Shown one piece after another: positions 17,639 to 28,435 of a stretch of 48,498 nt of DNA. This stretch comes from an uncultured Photobacterium sp. (lineage in GTDB: Bacteria > Pseudomonadota > Gammaproteobacteria > Enterobacterales > Vibrionaceae). Each line of letters starts with the position of its first letter. The first letter of the stretch is position 1. The DNA lies in contig NZ_CAMRAN010000032.1 in NCBI RefSeq assembly GCF_947039875.1, positions 1-48,498 on the forward strand, read 5' to 3'. The position numbers and the translations under genes were made by a program. Under the pieces are notes generated by a model, which was not told the origin of the DNA, ran no database searches, and saw only the letters and a program-made list of their open reading frames with translations.

Positions 17639-20527
17639 ATGGCGACCGAAAAATCACAACCTTATCCACTCATTGATCATTGTAGCGATGTCGTTGCTGC
17701 AGCCGACTTAGCGTGGGAAAAATTAGCTGATAAGCACCCGCAACTATTGGCATTATGGCAAGGAGAAGCCAAGCAAGAATTGTATACCATGTTGGGGTTA
17801 AGTGATTTTATTAGTGCCTCCCTAGTACAAGATTCAACCCTCTTAGCATGGCTACCAGACCAATATCAACATTGTGGTGATATTGATTATCGTCAGTTAT
17901 TAAGCCTGCAACTCGCACAAGTAACCGATGAAATGGGCTTAATGCGTAGCTTACGTCATTTTAGACGTCGTTATATGACGTTAATTGCGTGGCAAGATTT
18001 TAGTCATCGTGCACCTTTACAGCACAGCCTCGCGAGTTTGTCGCAACTAGCAGAAGCCTTGATCATGGAAGCATATCATTGGCTTTATCAGCAGTGCTGT
18101 ACTGAATGGGGAACACCAATGAATGATCAAGGTGAACCACAACCAATGCTTATTTTAGGCATGGGTAAATTAGGGGGTGGGGAACTTAATTTTTCGTCGG
18201 ATATTGATTTAATTTTCACTTATCCTGAAAACGGAGAAACGATCGGTGGCCGTCGTAGTCTGGCTAATGCGCAGTTTTTTACCCGTTTAGGACAACGGTT
18301 GATTAAAGTGTTAGATCACATCACCTTTGATGGCTTTTGTTATCGAGTGGATATGCGGTTACGCCCTTTTGGCGACAGTGGGCCATTAGTGATGAGTTAC
18401 GCTGCATTAGAAGATTATTACCAAGAACAAGGCCGTGATTGGGAACGTTATGCGATGATTAAAGCACGGGTAATGGGTAAAGAAAGCTTTACGCAATATC
18501 AAGGTTTACGCCAAATGCTACGGCCGTTTGTGTTTCGACGTTACATTGATTTTAGTGCCATTCAGTCATTGCGCCGTATGAAAGCAATGATTGGCAGTGA
18601 AGTGCGTCGGCGTGGCCTGACCAATAATATTAAATTGGGGGCGGGTGGCATTCGAGAAGTTGAATTTATCGCACAATCTTTTCAATTAATTCGTGGTGGA
18701 CGTGAACCAAGTTTACGTGGACGGGGCTTATTACCAATCCTTGCTGCAATTAAGGAATTGGCTTTATTACCGCCAGCTGATGTCGATACTTTAACAGTAG
18801 GGTATTGCCATTTACGTCGCCTCGAAAATCTATTGCAAGCGATTGATGATAAGCAGACCCAAACATTGCCAGATAAAGCCCTTGATCAAGCACGGTTAGC
18901 CTGTGCCATGGCACTGCCTGATTGGGCTACTTTAGTGATAAAAACAGAACAGCATATGGCCGCTATCCACGCTATTTTTGATAATATTATTGGTCATGAT
19001 GAGCAAGATAGTCAGCAAGATGTGGCGACGCAATACCATGAAATGTGGGCGATGGTGACGAATGAAGATGTATTACTCACTATTTTGGCTGAGCTTGATG
19101 CACCACAACAAGCAGTGCAAGCACAAAACTTGGCATCTTTTAAGCGTGAATTATCGAAACGAACTTTAGGTCCGCGTGGACGTGAAGCATTAGCCACCTT
19201 AATGCCTGAAATTTTAGCGCAAGTGGTACTACGAGAAGATGCTGCTCAGTTATTACCTCGATTAACCAAATTAATTATTCGTATTGCAACGCGTACTACT
19301 TATCTTGAATTATTAACTGAACACCCTGTTGCACTCAAACAACTGATTCGATTATGTGCTGCCAGTCCAATGGTGGCTGATCAGTTGGCGTTATATCCAC
19401 TGTTACTTGATGAATTGCTAGACCCTCAGCATTTATATCAGCCAACAAAACTCACCAGTTATCAATATGAATTGCGTGAGTATCTGGCGCGTATTCCTGA
19501 AGAGGATATGGAACAACAGATGGAGGCGATTCGTCAGTTTAAGCAGACCCAATTATTACGGATTGCGGCAGCGGATATTGTAGGTGCATTGCCTATAATG
19601 AAAGTAAGTGATCACTTAACCTATCTTGCCGAAGCAATTATTGCGGCGGTGGTTAATCAAGCATGGTTACAAATTGCGGCTAAATATGGTGAACCAAGCC
19701 ATTTATTAGAGCGTGAAAGCAAGGGCTTTGCTGTGATTGGTTATGGCAAAGTTGGTGGCTGGGAATTAGGGTATGGCTCGGATCTTGATTTAGTGTTTGT
19801 CCATGATTGCCCTGATAATGTTTATACCACTGGTAGTAAAGAAATTGATGGACGGCAGTTTTATTTACGTTTAGCGCAGCGAATCATTCACTTATTCTCA
19901 ACCAGAACCGCATCGGGAGTATTGTATGAGGTTGATATGCGTTTACGACCTTCTGGTGCTTCTGGGTTATTAGTCACAACTATCAATGCGTTTGGTGAGT
20001 ATCAGCAGCAACAAGCATGGACATGGGAGCATCAAGCTCTTGTCCGCGCGCGAATGGTGTATGGTGATGCACAATTACAAGCTGCATTTAGTGATGTTCG
20101 CCAACAAGTATTAACTGCCGCTCGTGATTCGGTGCAGTTAGCGAATGATGTAGTGACTATGCGTCATAAAATGCGTGCACATTTTGGTAAGCAAAAAGTG
20201 GGCATGTTTGGTCTTAAACAAGACCAAGGAGGTATCACCGATATTGAATTTTTAGCGCAATATTTAGTGTTAGCTTATGCTCATCAACAACCTGCTTTAA
20301 CACGTTGGTCTGATAATGTGCGTATTTTTGAATCAATGGCTAACTATGGCATTATTGATAGCGCCACTGTTGCTCAATTACAGCAAGCTTATTGTGATAT
20401 GCGTAATGCCATTCACCGATTGAATTTATTAGGGTTACCTGCTTATGTTGATCAGCAACAATTTGTTGGAATGCGACAGGTGGTAGATCTGGTGTGGCAG
20501 CAATGGCTTGAACCTTGTCAGGTTTAG
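17639..20527 (+). CDS. glnE: Glutamine synthetase adenylyltransferase/deadenylylase GlnE
   Basis: Adenylylates and deadenylylates glutamine synthetase in response to PII and glutamine. The 962-residue protein has two nucleotidyltransferase halves. The N-terminal deadenylylase domain carries [20 protein letters not shown] (about residues 176-195), and the C-terminal adenylylase domain carries [20 protein letters not shown] (about 700-719); each shows the DxD metal motif. A TTG at 17621 would add six codons, but AAGGGA 7 nt before the ATG at 17639 supports this start. It precedes hldE as in E. coli. Confidence 0.97.
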   Translation: MATEKSQPYPLIDHCSDVVAAADLAWEKLADKHPQLLALWQGEAKQELYTMLGLSDFISASLVQDSTLLAWLPDQYQHCGDIDYRQLLSLQLAQVTDEMGLMRSLRHFRRRYMTLIAWQDFSHRAPLQHSLASLSQLAEALIMEAYHWLYQQCCTEWGTPMNDQGEPQPMLILGMGKLGGGELNFSSDIDLIFTYPENGETIGGRRSLANAQFFTRLGQRLIKVLDHITFDGFCYRVDMRLRPFGDSGPLVMSYAALEDYYQEQGRDWERYAMIKARVMGKESFTQYQGLRQMLRPFVFRRYIDFSAIQSLRRMKAMIGSEVRRRGLTNNIKLGAGGIREVEFIAQSFQLIRGGREPSLRGRGLLPILAAIKELALLPPADVDTLTVGYCHLRRLENLLQAIDDKQTQTLPDKALDQARLACAMALPDWATLVIKTEQHMAAIHAIFDNIIGHDEQDSQQDVATQYHEMWAMVTNEDVLLTILAELDAPQQAVQAQNLASFKRELSKRTLGPRGREALATLMPEILAQVVLREDAAQLLPRLTKLIIRIATRTTYLELLTEHPVALKQLIRLCAASPMVADQLALYPLLLDELLDPQHLYQPTKLTSYQYELREYLARIPEEDMEQQMEAIRQFKQTQLLRIAAADIVGALPIMKVSDHLTYLAEAIIAAVVNQAWLQIAAKYGEPSHLLERESKGFAVIGYGKVGGWELGYGSDLDLVFVHDCPDNVYTTGSKEIDGRQFYLRLAQRIIHLFSTRTASGVLYEVDMRLRPSGASGLLVTTINAFGEYQQQQAWTWEHQALVRARMVYGDAQLQAAFSDVRQQVLTAARDSVQLANDVVTMRHKMRAHFGKQKVGMFGLKQDQGGITDIEFLAQYLVLAYAHQQPALTRWSDNVRIFESMANYGIIDSATVAQLQQAYCDMRNAIHRLNLLGLPAYVDQQQFVGMRQVVDLVWQQWLEPCQV

Positions 20528-20598
20528 TTGTGATCTCGATGCCCCTTGATTTTAGTTTATGTTAGTATTTGGATGTTGCCATATTCTCGGAGAAAGAA

Positions 20599-22029
20599 AT
20601 GAAACTGACGCTGCCTGATTATAACCAAGCAGAGGTATTGATTGTTGGCGATGTAATGTTAGATCGCTACTGGACGGGTCCCACGGAACGTATTTCACCA
20701 GAAGCACCAGTGCCTGTGGTTAAGGTTGATCAGATTGAAGAGCGCCCTGGTGGTGCGGCAAACGTAGCAATGAATATTGCTGCGTTAGGTGGCAATGCCA
20801 AATTGATCGGCTTAACCGGCGTAGATGAAGCAGCGCGAGCATTAACGGAAAAATTAACTTCATTAAATATTTGTAGTGATTTCGTTGCGCTTGCTCAATA
20901 TCCGACTATCACTAAATTACGTGTGATGAGTAGAGGCCAGCAGTTGATTCGATTAGATTTTGAAGAAGGTTTTCAAAATATCGATTCAGCCCCGCTTCTT
21001 GAACGAATGCAGTCAGCGCTGGCAAATACCAAAGCTGTGATCTTGTCAGATTACGCTAAAGGTGCATTAGTTCATGTGCAAGCGATGATTCAATTAGCAC
21101 GTGCGGCAAACTTACCTGTGTTAGTTGATCCTAAAGGAACTGACTTTGAGCGCTACCGTGGTGCGACGTTACTGACACCTAATTTATCTGAATTTAAAGC
21201 CGTTGTTGGTTGTGTAAATTCAGATCAAGAATTAGTTGAAAAAGGCATGGCACTGATCGAACAATTTGATTTTGAAGCCTTACTGGTTACTCGCTCTGAA
21301 CATGGCATGACCTTACTTGAAAAAGGGTGTGAGCCGTTACACATGCCAACCCTTGCGCAAGAAGTTTATGACGTCACGGGTGCTGGTGATACGGTAATTT
21401 CGGTATTGGCGGCATCATTATCTGCAGGTAAATCGTTATCTGATTCATGCAAACTTGCGAATGCGGCTGCGGGCGTGGTGGTGGCGAAGTTAGGTACATC
21501 AACGTTATCGACGATTGAATTAACCGAAGCAATTCATGGTAGTCAAGATACCGGTTTTGGAGTTATTTCTGAATCAGCATTAGTTGATGCGGTGAAAGCG
21601 GCACGTGCACGTGGTGAAACTGTTGTTATGACTAACGGTTGTTTCGATATTTTGCATGCGGGTCATGTTGCCTATTTAACAGAAGCGGCAAAATTGGGTG
21701 ATCGACTTATTGTAGCGGTAAACTCTGATGATTCCGTTAAAGGCTTAAAAGGCCCTGGACGTCCAGTGAATCCAGAAGATCGTCGTATGGCGGTATTAGC
21801 TGGATTAGGAGCTGTGGATTGGGTGGTACCGTTTACTGAAGGGACACCACAACGATTAATCAGTGAAGTATTACCGAGCATTTTAGTTAAAGGTGGTGAT
21901 TACACCCCTGAACAAATTGCAGGTGGTAAAGAAGTGATTGCGGCGGGAGGCCAAGTGTTAGTGCTTAATTTTGAAGATGGTTGTTCAACCTCTAAAATAA
22001 TTGCAGCTATTCGCAGTGGACGTGGTTAA
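20599..22029 (+). CDS. hldE: Bifunctional heptose kinase / ADP-heptose synthase HldE
   Basis: Makes ADP-heptose for the lipopolysaccharide inner core. The 476-residue protein matches E. coli HldE (477 aa). The N-terminal PfkB-type kinase domain (1 to about 320) has GGAANVAMN and the phosphate-binding DVTGAGDTV; the C-terminal cytidylyltransferase-like domain has [12 protein letters not shown] at about 345-356. The start was placed at the ATG in GGAGAAAGAAATG, ten codons inside the longest frame. It is 71 bp downstream of glnE and ends at a strong bidirectional terminator. Confidence 0.98.
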   Translation: MKLTLPDYNQAEVLIVGDVMLDRYWTGPTERISPEAPVPVVKVDQIEERPGGAANVAMNIAALGGNAKLIGLTGVDEAARALTEKLTSLNICSDFVALAQYPTITKLRVMSRGQQLIRLDFEEGFQNIDSAPLLERMQSALANTKAVILSDYAKGALVHVQAMIQLARAANLPVLVDPKGTDFERYRGATLLTPNLSEFKAVVGCVNSDQELVEKGMALIEQFDFEALLVTRSEHGMTLLEKGCEPLHMPTLAQEVYDVTGAGDTVISVLAASLSAGKSLSDSCKLANAAAGVVVAKLGTSTLSTIELTEAIHGSQDTGFGVISESALVDAVKAARARGETVVMTNGCFDILHAGHVAYLTEAAKLGDRLIVAVNSDDSVKGLKGPGRPVNPEDRRMAVLAGLGAVDWVVPFTEGTPQRLISEVLPSILVKGGDYTPEQIAGGKEVIAAGGQVLVLNFEDGCSTSKIIAAIRSGRG

Positions 22030-22052
22030 TTTTTGAATTATCTATCACGCAC

Positions 22053-22080
22053 AAAAAAAGCGCCGTTAGGCGCTTTTTTT
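22053..22080. terminator. Bidirectional terminator, hldE / tolC
   Basis: Stem AAAGCGCC / GGCGCTTT with loop GTTA, flanked by A-run and T-run; it separates the convergent genes hldE and tolC. Confidence 0.9.
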
Positions 22081-22097
22081 ATATTGATATTAATGGC

Positions 22098-23396
22098 TTA
22101 TTTAGTTTGAATTAAACCTGTATTAATATCTAACACGTCTTGTTCGCTAAGTGTGCCTACCGCTTGTTTTAACTGTAATTGCGCCAGGATATAATCATAA
22201 CGCGCATTAGCAAGCTCACTGTTAGCTGAGTATAGGCTACGGGTTGAGTCTAATACATCAACAATCGTACGTGTACCTACATCAAAACCAGCTTCTGTTG
22301 CTTCTAATGCTGATTTTGCAGAAACAACAGATTGTTTATATGCATTGATTGAACCAATCGTTGCATTAATGTTGTTATAGTAGTTACGTACATCTTTTAC
22401 GATTAAGCGGTATTGTGCTTCAAGATTCTCACTTGCTGATACGTATCTATATTGTGCTTGTTTTACTTGAGATGTGGTATTACCGCCCGTGTATACAGGA
22501 AGATCAATTTTAATGCCGGCACTTAGGTTGCCTTGATCTGGGCTCATTGGTCGATTTGTATCATCGTATTGATAACCAGATTCAAATGATAAGGTCGGTA
22601 AGTGTCCTGAATCTGCTAATGAAATATTATCACGAGCAATATCTTGACCGATGCGTGATGCGAGTAAGGTCAAGTTTTCAGTTTCTGCATCTTTAACTAG
22701 ATTATCTGCCGCTTGCTTAGGCTTGCTTGCTGAGAAACTTGCGGTATTTAATAGATTTAATGATGAATAATCATGACCGGTAATTTCACGTAATTCTTCG
22801 TAGCTATTAGCAAGGGTATTTTTCTTAACGATAATAGACGCCAATACAGTATCGTATTGTGCTTGTGCGTCGTAAACGTCTGTAATTGCAGATAGACCAA
22901 CTTCAAAGCGTTGTTTCATTTGCTCTAGTTGACGACCAACGGCTGCTTTTTCTGCTTCACCAAACTTCAAATCATCTTGAGCTTTTAAGACGTTAAAATA
23001 TGCTGTAGAGACACGTAAAATTAGACCTTGTTGCGTCACTGCGTAAGCGGCATCACTTTGACGAGCTTGCTTTTCTGCAATATCAAGACCAATCCAACTC
23101 GCACGGTTATATAGTGACTGGCTTAACGTTACGCCAGCATTGAAACCGTTATCTTTACCTTCTTTTGAGTCAAGGTAGTAGGTGTTGTAGCCTGCAGAAA
23201 GATTAATTTGTGGCAAAAGGGTACTACGTGAAGAATTGATTGCTTCAAAAGCTGCATCTTTATCGGCCGCGGCTTTTAGAAGTTGTGGATCATTTTGCTT
23301 GGCTTGCTGATAAATCTGAGCGAGATCGTCAGCCGATGCTGATTGACTCATTGAGCCAATTGCAAGGCTAATAATAATTGGAAGCAATTTTTTCAT
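22098..23396 (-). CDS. tolC: Outer membrane channel TolC
   Basis: Trimeric outer-membrane exit duct for RND and ABC efflux pumps and type I secretion. The 432-residue protein begins with a signal peptide MKKLLPIIISLAIGSMSQ, cut after ASA near residue 22. Two repeats of the outer-membrane efflux protein domain follow (tracts such as LAQIYQQAKQNDPQLLKAAA and a second half starting near NLTLLASRIGQD). The frame extends nine codons upstream, but the ATG used gives the signal peptide a normal start. The gene is divergent from nudF as in E. coli. Confidence 0.96.
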   Translation of the reverse strand: MKKLLPIIISLAIGSMSQSASADDLAQIYQQAKQNDPQLLKAAADKDAAFEAINSSRSTLLPQINLSAGYNTYYLDSKEGKDNGFNAGVTLSQSLYNRASWIGLDIAEKQARQSDAAYAVTQQGLILRVSTAYFNVLKAQDDLKFGEAEKAAVGRQLEQMKQRFEVGLSAITDVYDAQAQYDTVLASIIVKKNTLANSYEELREITGHDYSSLNLLNTASFSASKPKQAADNLVKDAETENLTLLASRIGQDIARDNISLADSGHLPTLSFESGYQYDDTNRPMSPDQGNLSAGIKIDLPVYTGGNTTSQVKQAQYRYVSASENLEAQYRLIVKDVRNYYNNINATIGSINAYKQSVVSAKSALEATEAGFDVGTRTIVDVLDSTRSLYSANSELANARYDYILAQLQLKQAVGTLSEQDVLDINTGLIQTK

Positions 23397-23716
23397 GGAT
23401 GCCTTTCCTGGTCTTGCTGACAAAAATGGGAATGTATAAATAGTGCAAGCGTCAGTTTACCTGAAGCTGGCTTGCTTGAAACTGATCATTACGTAATTTT
23501 ACCTAATGACTGTATTCTAACATTCAATAATAAACTTATTGTAATCGATTTAATAAACAGCGTGTCAAAAAGATACGTGATATTTAATTGTTTAAACATT
23601 AAAAATGGAATATTACACTTAAAGTATACTCACAGGGAATGACATTTGGTTTTGATACTATTTTGGTTGGTGTTGGTGAGCTTTTTATTGATATTAATCG
23701 TTATAAGGAGAAAGTC
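23397..23716. other. Divergent tolC-nudF control region
   Basis: A 320-bp gap without a gene. On the minus strand TTGACA (23568-23563) and TACAAT (23543-23538) have good hexamers but a long 19-bp spacer, a weak tolC promoter candidate. TATACT at 23625-23630 could be a -10 box for nudF but has no good -35. Perfect palindromes TGTTTAAACA (23609-23618 region) and ATTACGTAAT (about 23489-23498) are also present. No marA/rob-type box was recognised. Confidence 0.4.
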
Positions 23717-24352
23717 ATGAATAAAGGATTAGATAATTTATCTATGCCTCAGACATTTCATCGAAATGATGTCGAGGTCATATCAACTAATACCGTATAT
23801 AACGGTTTTTTTAAAATGATTAAATACCGTTTACGACATAAACTGTTTGCTGGTGGTTGGAGCGGTGAGTGTGAGCGTGAGTTGTTTGAACGTGGACATG
23901 CTGCGGCTGTTTTACCCTATGATCCCGTGCGTGACCAAGTAGTATTGATTGAGCAATTTCGTGTTGGTGCGATGGCGGCTAATTGTCAGCCGTGGCAACT
24001 AGAAATTGTGGCAGGTATGCTCGATCATGATAATGAGTCTCCAGAACAAGTGGTACGCCGAGAAGCAACGGAAGAGTCGGGATTAGTACTGGGTAAAACA
24101 GAGAAAATATCACGCTATTTATCCAGTTCTGGCGGTTGTTCTGAAATGCTTGATATTTTTATTAGTGAGGTTGATAGCCGTTTAGCTCAGGGGATCCACG
24201 GGGTTGCTAGTGAATCAGAAGACATTCGCGTGCATGTTGTCTCTAGAAATCAGGCTTATCAATGGCTAGAGTCTGGTAAAATTGAAAATGCAGCCACAAT
24301 TATCGCATTACAATGGCTGCAACTTCATCATCAACGTTTGCGACAGGCATAA
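23717..24352 (+). CDS. nudF: ADP-ribose diphosphatase NudF
   Basis: Nudix hydrolase that splits ADP-ribose to AMP and ribose 5-phosphate, preventing toxic build-up. The 211-residue protein has the Nudix box at about 98-121 (AGMLDHDNE then RREATEESGL), with REATEES as the metal-binding core. AAGGAG lies 7 nt before the ATG chosen; the frame runs 26 codons further upstream without a ribosome site. Length equals E. coli NudF (209 aa). First gene of the nudF-yqiB-cpdA-yqiA-parE run. Confidence 0.96.
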   Translation: MNKGLDNLSMPQTFHRNDVEVISTNTVYNGFFKMIKYRLRHKLFAGGWSGECERELFERGHAAAVLPYDPVRDQVVLIEQFRVGAMAANCQPWQLEIVAGMLDHDNESPEQVVRREATEESGLVLGKTEKISRYLSSSGGCSEMLDIFISEVDSRLAQGIHGVASESEDIRVHVVSRNQAYQWLESGKIENAATIIALQWLQLHHQRLRQA

Positions 24353-24384
24353 AATAAATTATCTTATAATTCTAGGGGAATGAT

Positions 24385-24813
24385 TTGAATAAAAGGTATA
24401 CTGTTGATTTGAAAAGCCTAATGCGCTTGTATGAAACTAATTACGCTAAACTCCTTCCGTTATTGCCTCGCAGTGATACTGTTGGAGATAAACACGTATA
24501 CCTAGTGTGTGATGATGTATACCAGTTAGAAGTTATTGAAACAACACGTTACACCACAGTGGTAACATTAGGTTTAGTTGAGAGTAAGGCTGTGGCTGAG
24601 TATCTAGCCCCCTTATTAACTGTGCGGTTATACCATGACGCTAAGGTAGCAGAAGTGTGTGCTGCTCAGCAGATTTCTCGTCTCAAGCCAATATATAATT
24701 ATCCTAACTTGCGTATGCATCAAAAAAATGAGAAACATCAAGTCAACCTTTTCTTAGGTGACTGGTTGAAGCATTGTTTACGCCACGGGCTTAGTAAACA
24801 ATCCGTTTGTTAA
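24385..24813 (+). CDS. yqiB: YqiB, DUF1249 family protein
   Basis: Conserved protein of unknown function, 142 residues, always between nudF and cpdA in enterobacteria and vibrios. It begins MNKRYTVDLKSLMRLYETNY, similar to E. coli YqiB, which supports the TTG start at 24385; AGGGGA is a few bases upstream. No membrane segment or catalytic motif is seen. The conserved C-terminal part (YNYPNLRMHQKNEKHQVNLF) is the family signature. Confidence 0.92.
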   Translation: MNKRYTVDLKSLMRLYETNYAKLLPLLPRSDTVGDKHVYLVCDDVYQLEVIETTRYTTVVTLGLVESKAVAEYLAPLLTVRLYHDAKVAEVCAAQQISRLKPIYNYPNLRMHQKNEKHQVNLFLGDWLKHCLRHGLSKQSVC

Positions 24814-24853
24814 TTGAACTTAATTGCTCAGAATAGACAAGGTTTTTTACGTT

Positions 24854-25678
24854 TTGCAGACCTATTCGCTGCCGCAGACTAACCCCGAAAGTGTGGTTCT
24901 TCTGCAAATTACTGATACTCATTTATTTGCCAATGGTTCAGGCTCTTTGCTTGGCGTGGCAACCAAAGAAAGTTTTCATGCCGTGCTTGCTGGGGTAGAT
25001 ATTGCCGCGCGCCATTTTGATGCTATTGTAGCCACGGGTGATATTTCTCAAGACCATACACCATACTCTTATCAGCGTTTTGCTGATGGTATCTCACGTT
25101 GGTCGCAACCGTGTTTTTGGTTACCTGGAAATCATGATTTTCAGCCGACAATGCAATCCATTTTACCGAGTGAGCAAATTAAGCCTCAGCAACAGGTATT
25201 AGTGGGTGATTACTGGCAAATGATTTTGCTCGATAGCCAAGTACAAGGTGTGCCGCATGGTGAATTAAGCGCGGAGCAATTGCTATTATTAGAGAACGCT
25301 CTGACACGCTATCCTGAGCGGCATGCTTTGATTTTATTACATCATCATCCACTAGAAGCGGGTAGTGCGTGGCTTGATCAACATCAACTGCATAATAATA
25401 GCGGTTTATGGAATGTGATTGATCGCCACCCGCAAGTGAAAGCGGTATTGTGCGGTCATATTCACCAAGATTTAGATCGTATGTACCATGATGTGCGTGT
25501 GTTGGCGACACCATCAACGTGTATTCAGTTTATGCCAGATTCTGATGATTTTGCATTAGATCATAATAATCCGGGGTGGCGTTATTTAGAACTGACTAAA
25601 GATGGACGTATCATCACCAGCGTTCATCGCATTAGTGGTGATCAATTTAAACCCAAACTAGATGCAGCTGGTTACTAA
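24854..25678 (+). CDS. cpdA: 3',5'-cyclic-AMP phosphodiesterase CpdA
   Basis: Metallophosphoesterase that hydrolyses cAMP and so tunes CRP signalling. The 274-residue protein carries the class III motifs in order: DTHLF, GDISQD, GNHDFQP, a histidine cluster LLHHHPLEAG, and CGHIHQ. Close to E. coli CpdA (275 aa) throughout. The start is uncertain: TTG at 24854 has AAGG 11 nt upstream and gives the family length, while TTG at 24824 adds ten codons and has no ribosome site. The stop overlaps the yqiA start (TAATG). Confidence 0.95.
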   Translation: MQTYSLPQTNPESVVLLQITDTHLFANGSGSLLGVATKESFHAVLAGVDIAARHFDAIVATGDISQDHTPYSYQRFADGISRWSQPCFWLPGNHDFQPTMQSILPSEQIKPQQQVLVGDYWQMILLDSQVQGVPHGELSAEQLLLLENALTRYPERHALILLHHHPLEAGSAWLDQHQLHNNSGLWNVIDRHPQVKAVLCGHIHQDLDRMYHDVRVLATPSTCIQFMPDSDDFALDHNNPGWRYLELTKDGRIITSVHRISGDQFKPKLDAAGY

Positions 25679-26256
25679 TGCCATCATTATTGATTTACTT
25701 ACATGGCTTTAATAGCTCGCCATTATCATTGAAAGCCCAGCAAATGATCGCGTATTGTGACGAACACCGACCGGATATAAAGGTTGTTGCGCCTCAATTA
25801 CCAAGCTATCCTACTGAGGCAAGCCAATACCTTACACAACTCATTGAGCAGTACCAAGACCACTATACCATTGGTGTTGTCGGAAGTTCTTTGGGGGGCT
25901 ATTTAAGTGCCTGGCTCAGTGAGCGTTATCAACTGCCTGCCGTGTTGGTTAATCCAGCGGTTAAGCCATATCAATTGTTAGTTGATTTTCTTGGGCCGCA
26001 ACAGAATCCGTACAGTGGTGAACACTATGTATTGGAGACTCAGCATATTGAACAATTGAAAGCGCTTGAAGTGCTCAATATTACCCAACCGCAATTATTA
26101 TGGGTATTATTACAGCAAGGTGATGAAGTGCTTGATTATCGCCAAGCAGTATTAAAATATGCACACTGTCGGTTAACAATTGAGGCTGATGGTGATCATA
26201 GTTTTTGTGATTTTGAACGTTTTCCCGCCACCATTATTCAATTCTTAGGGTTATAA
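25678..26256 (+). CDS. yqiA: YqiA esterase-like alpha/beta hydrolase
   Basis: Alpha/beta hydrolase of the UPF0227/YqiA family; the E. coli enzyme has esterase activity on short acyl substrates, while the physiological substrate is unknown. The 192-residue protein has an oxyanion segment YLHGFNSSP (7-15), the nucleophile elbow GSSLGG (69-74, S71), and a C-terminal DGDHSF with the catalytic histidine. The ATG overlaps the cpdA stop, so the two are translationally coupled. parE follows after about 215 bp. Confidence 0.94.
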   Translation: MPSLLIYLHGFNSSPLSLKAQQMIAYCDEHRPDIKVVAPQLPSYPTEASQYLTQLIEQYQDHYTIGVVGSSLGGYLSAWLSERYQLPAVLVNPAVKPYQLLVDFLGPQQNPYSGEHYVLETQHIEQLKALEVLNITQPQLLWVLLQQGDEVLDYRQAVLKYAHCRLTIEADGDHSFCDFERFPATIIQFLGL

Positions 26257-26471
26257 CTTGACTTATCTGTTCATTGAGTAACGAGATAGGCTACCCTATA
26301 AATCAAGTTCTGTGCATTAGCATAAATGAATAGCTTGTTTACGCCCCTTTTTAATAAAGCCAAAAAAGAGGTGCTACTCACTGAATGTGAGTTTTCCGCT
26401 GACTCTCGCTTGACAACAACGCGAGGGTTACTGACTATTGTTTGTAAAATTTTCCCGTAAATTTCCGTGAT

Positions 26472-28355
26472 ATGACAGATCAAAGCTATAACGCTGGAGC
26501 CATTGAGGTTCTAAATGGCCTTGAGCCAGTACGCCGCCGTCCGGGTATGTATACCGATACGGTAAGACCTAACCACCTCGGTCAAGAGGTTATCGATAAC
26601 AGTGTCGATGAAGCCTTGGCTGGACATGCTCGTAAAGTTGAAGTCATTCTTCATGCCGATCAATCATTAGAAGTGATTGATGATGGTCGTGGTATGCCGG
26701 TAGATATCCATCCAGAAGAAGGGGTTTCTGGGGTTGAACTTATTCTATGTAAATTGCATGCCGGAGGTAAATTTTCGGGCAAGAACTACCAATTTTCAGG
26801 TGGTTTGCATGGGGTAGGTATTTCAGTTGTTAACGCCCTTTCTAATCGGGTTGAAGTGACGGTTAAACGTGACGGTCAAGTGTACCAAATCGCATTTGAA
26901 AATGGCGATAAAGTCTCTGAATTAGAAGTGATTGGCACGTGTGGTCGTCGCGCTAAAGGGACTAAAGTTCATTTTTGGCCGAATCCTAAATATTTTGATA
27001 GTGCTAAATTTTCAGTTACCCGTCTTAAAAGTAATTTAAAAGCTAAAGCAGTGTTATGCCCTGGCTTAGAAGTGGTGTTTACCAATAAAATAACTGATGA
27101 AACAGTTAGTTGGTGCTATGAGGATGGCCTTAAAGATTATTTGGCTGAAGGTGTTAAAGGCTATACTTTATTGCCTGAAGAACCTTTTACGGGTGTCTTT
27201 AGTGGTGCAACAGAAGCGGCTGATTGGGCGCTATTATGGTTGCCTGAAGGCGGTGAATTGATCACTGAAAGTTACGTTAACCTGATTCCAACTGCGCAAG
27301 GTGGTACTCACGTTAATGGCCTACGCCAAGGCTTACTTGATGCTATGCGTGAGTTCTGTGAGTTCCGTAATTTGTTGCCGCGTGGTGTAAAGCTGACTGC
27401 CGACGATATTTGGGATCGCTGTGCGTACGTGTTATCTGTCAAAATGCAGGATCCACAATTTGCAGGTCAAACCAAAGAGCGTTTGTCGTCACGTCAATGT
27501 GCGGCATTTGTTTCTGGTGTTGTAAAAGATGCCTTCAGTTTGTGGCTGAATGAAAGACCACAACTGGCTGAATTGTTGGCAGAAGTTTGTATTGCTAATG
27601 CTCATCGCCGTATGCGAGCCAGTAAAAAAGTTGTTCGTAAAAAGATAGCTTCAGGTCCTGCATTGCCGGGTAAATTAGCCGACTGTTCCCAGCAAGATTT
27701 AAACCGTACTGAATTATTCTTGGTAGAAGGTGATTCGGCGGGGGGATCGGCAAAACAAGCTCGCGATCGTATGTTCCAAGCGATTATGCCGTTACGCGGT
27801 AAGATATTGAATACGTGGGAAGTATCATCGGATCAGGTGCTAGCTTCTGAAGAAGTACATAATATTTCAATCGCATTGGGTATTGATCCTGATAGTGATG
27901 ATTTAAGTGGTCTACGTTACGGTAAAATCTGTGTGCTTGCCGATGCGGACTCCGATGGCTTGCACATTGCAACGTTGTTGTGTGCTTTATTTATGAAGCA
28001 CTTTGAAGCGTTAGTGCGTGCGGGGCATATCTTTATTGCTATGCCTCCCCTTTACCGTATCGATTTAGGTAAAGAGGTTTTTTATGCACTGGATGAATCA
28101 GAAAAGAATGCCATTCTTGAGCGTTTAAAAAGCAAGCGCGGTAAGATCAACGTGCAGCGCTTTAAAGGTCTGGGTGAGATGAACCCACTCCAATTACGTG
28201 AAACCACTATGGATCCAAATACCCGTCGTTTGGTGCAATTAACTATTGATGATGATAGTGAAACCAATGAAATGATGGATATGTTGCTTGGTAAAAAACG
28301 CGCAGAAGATCGTCGCCATTGGCTACAAAGCAAAGGCGATATGGCGGAAGTGTAA
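26472..28355 (+). CDS. parE: DNA topoisomerase IV subunit B ParE
   Basis: ATPase subunit of topoisomerase IV, which unlinks daughter chromosomes. The 627-residue protein (E. coli 630) begins MTDQSYNAGAIEVLNGLEPV. The GHKL ATPase motifs are intact (EVIDNSVDEALAG, DDGRGMPV, GGLHGVGISVVNALS). The TOPRIM domain has EGDSAGGSA and DADSDGLHIATLL with the metal-binding acidic residues. It is followed 80 bp later by parC. TTGACA at 26410-26415 in the upstream gap may be part of its promoter, with only a weak -10 match. Confidence 0.98.
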   Translation: MTDQSYNAGAIEVLNGLEPVRRRPGMYTDTVRPNHLGQEVIDNSVDEALAGHARKVEVILHADQSLEVIDDGRGMPVDIHPEEGVSGVELILCKLHAGGKFSGKNYQFSGGLHGVGISVVNALSNRVEVTVKRDGQVYQIAFENGDKVSELEVIGTCGRRAKGTKVHFWPNPKYFDSAKFSVTRLKSNLKAKAVLCPGLEVVFTNKITDETVSWCYEDGLKDYLAEGVKGYTLLPEEPFTGVFSGATEAADWALLWLPEGGELITESYVNLIPTAQGGTHVNGLRQGLLDAMREFCEFRNLLPRGVKLTADDIWDRCAYVLSVKMQDPQFAGQTKERLSSRQCAAFVSGVVKDAFSLWLNERPQLAELLAEVCIANAHRRMRASKKVVRKKIASGPALPGKLADCSQQDLNRTELFLVEGDSAGGSAKQARDRMFQAIMPLRGKILNTWEVSSDQVLASEEVHNISIALGIDPDSDDLSGLRYGKICVLADADSDGLHIATLLCALFMKHFEALVRAGHIFIAMPPLYRIDLGKEVFYALDESEKNAILERLKSKRGKINVQRFKGLGEMNPLQLRETTMDPNTRRLVQLTIDDDSETNEMMDMLLGKKRAEDRRHWLQSKGDMAEV

Positions 28356-28435
28356 TTCATCCCCACGTATATCATTTTTAAATCGGCAAACACTATGTTT
28401 GCCGAATCGCATTATTTAAGACGGATTATCTCACG

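Noticed and set aside
26271..26483. 70-codon minus-strand frame in the yqiA-parE gap
   Set aside because: It overlaps the parE start, and has no recognised family or ribosome site.
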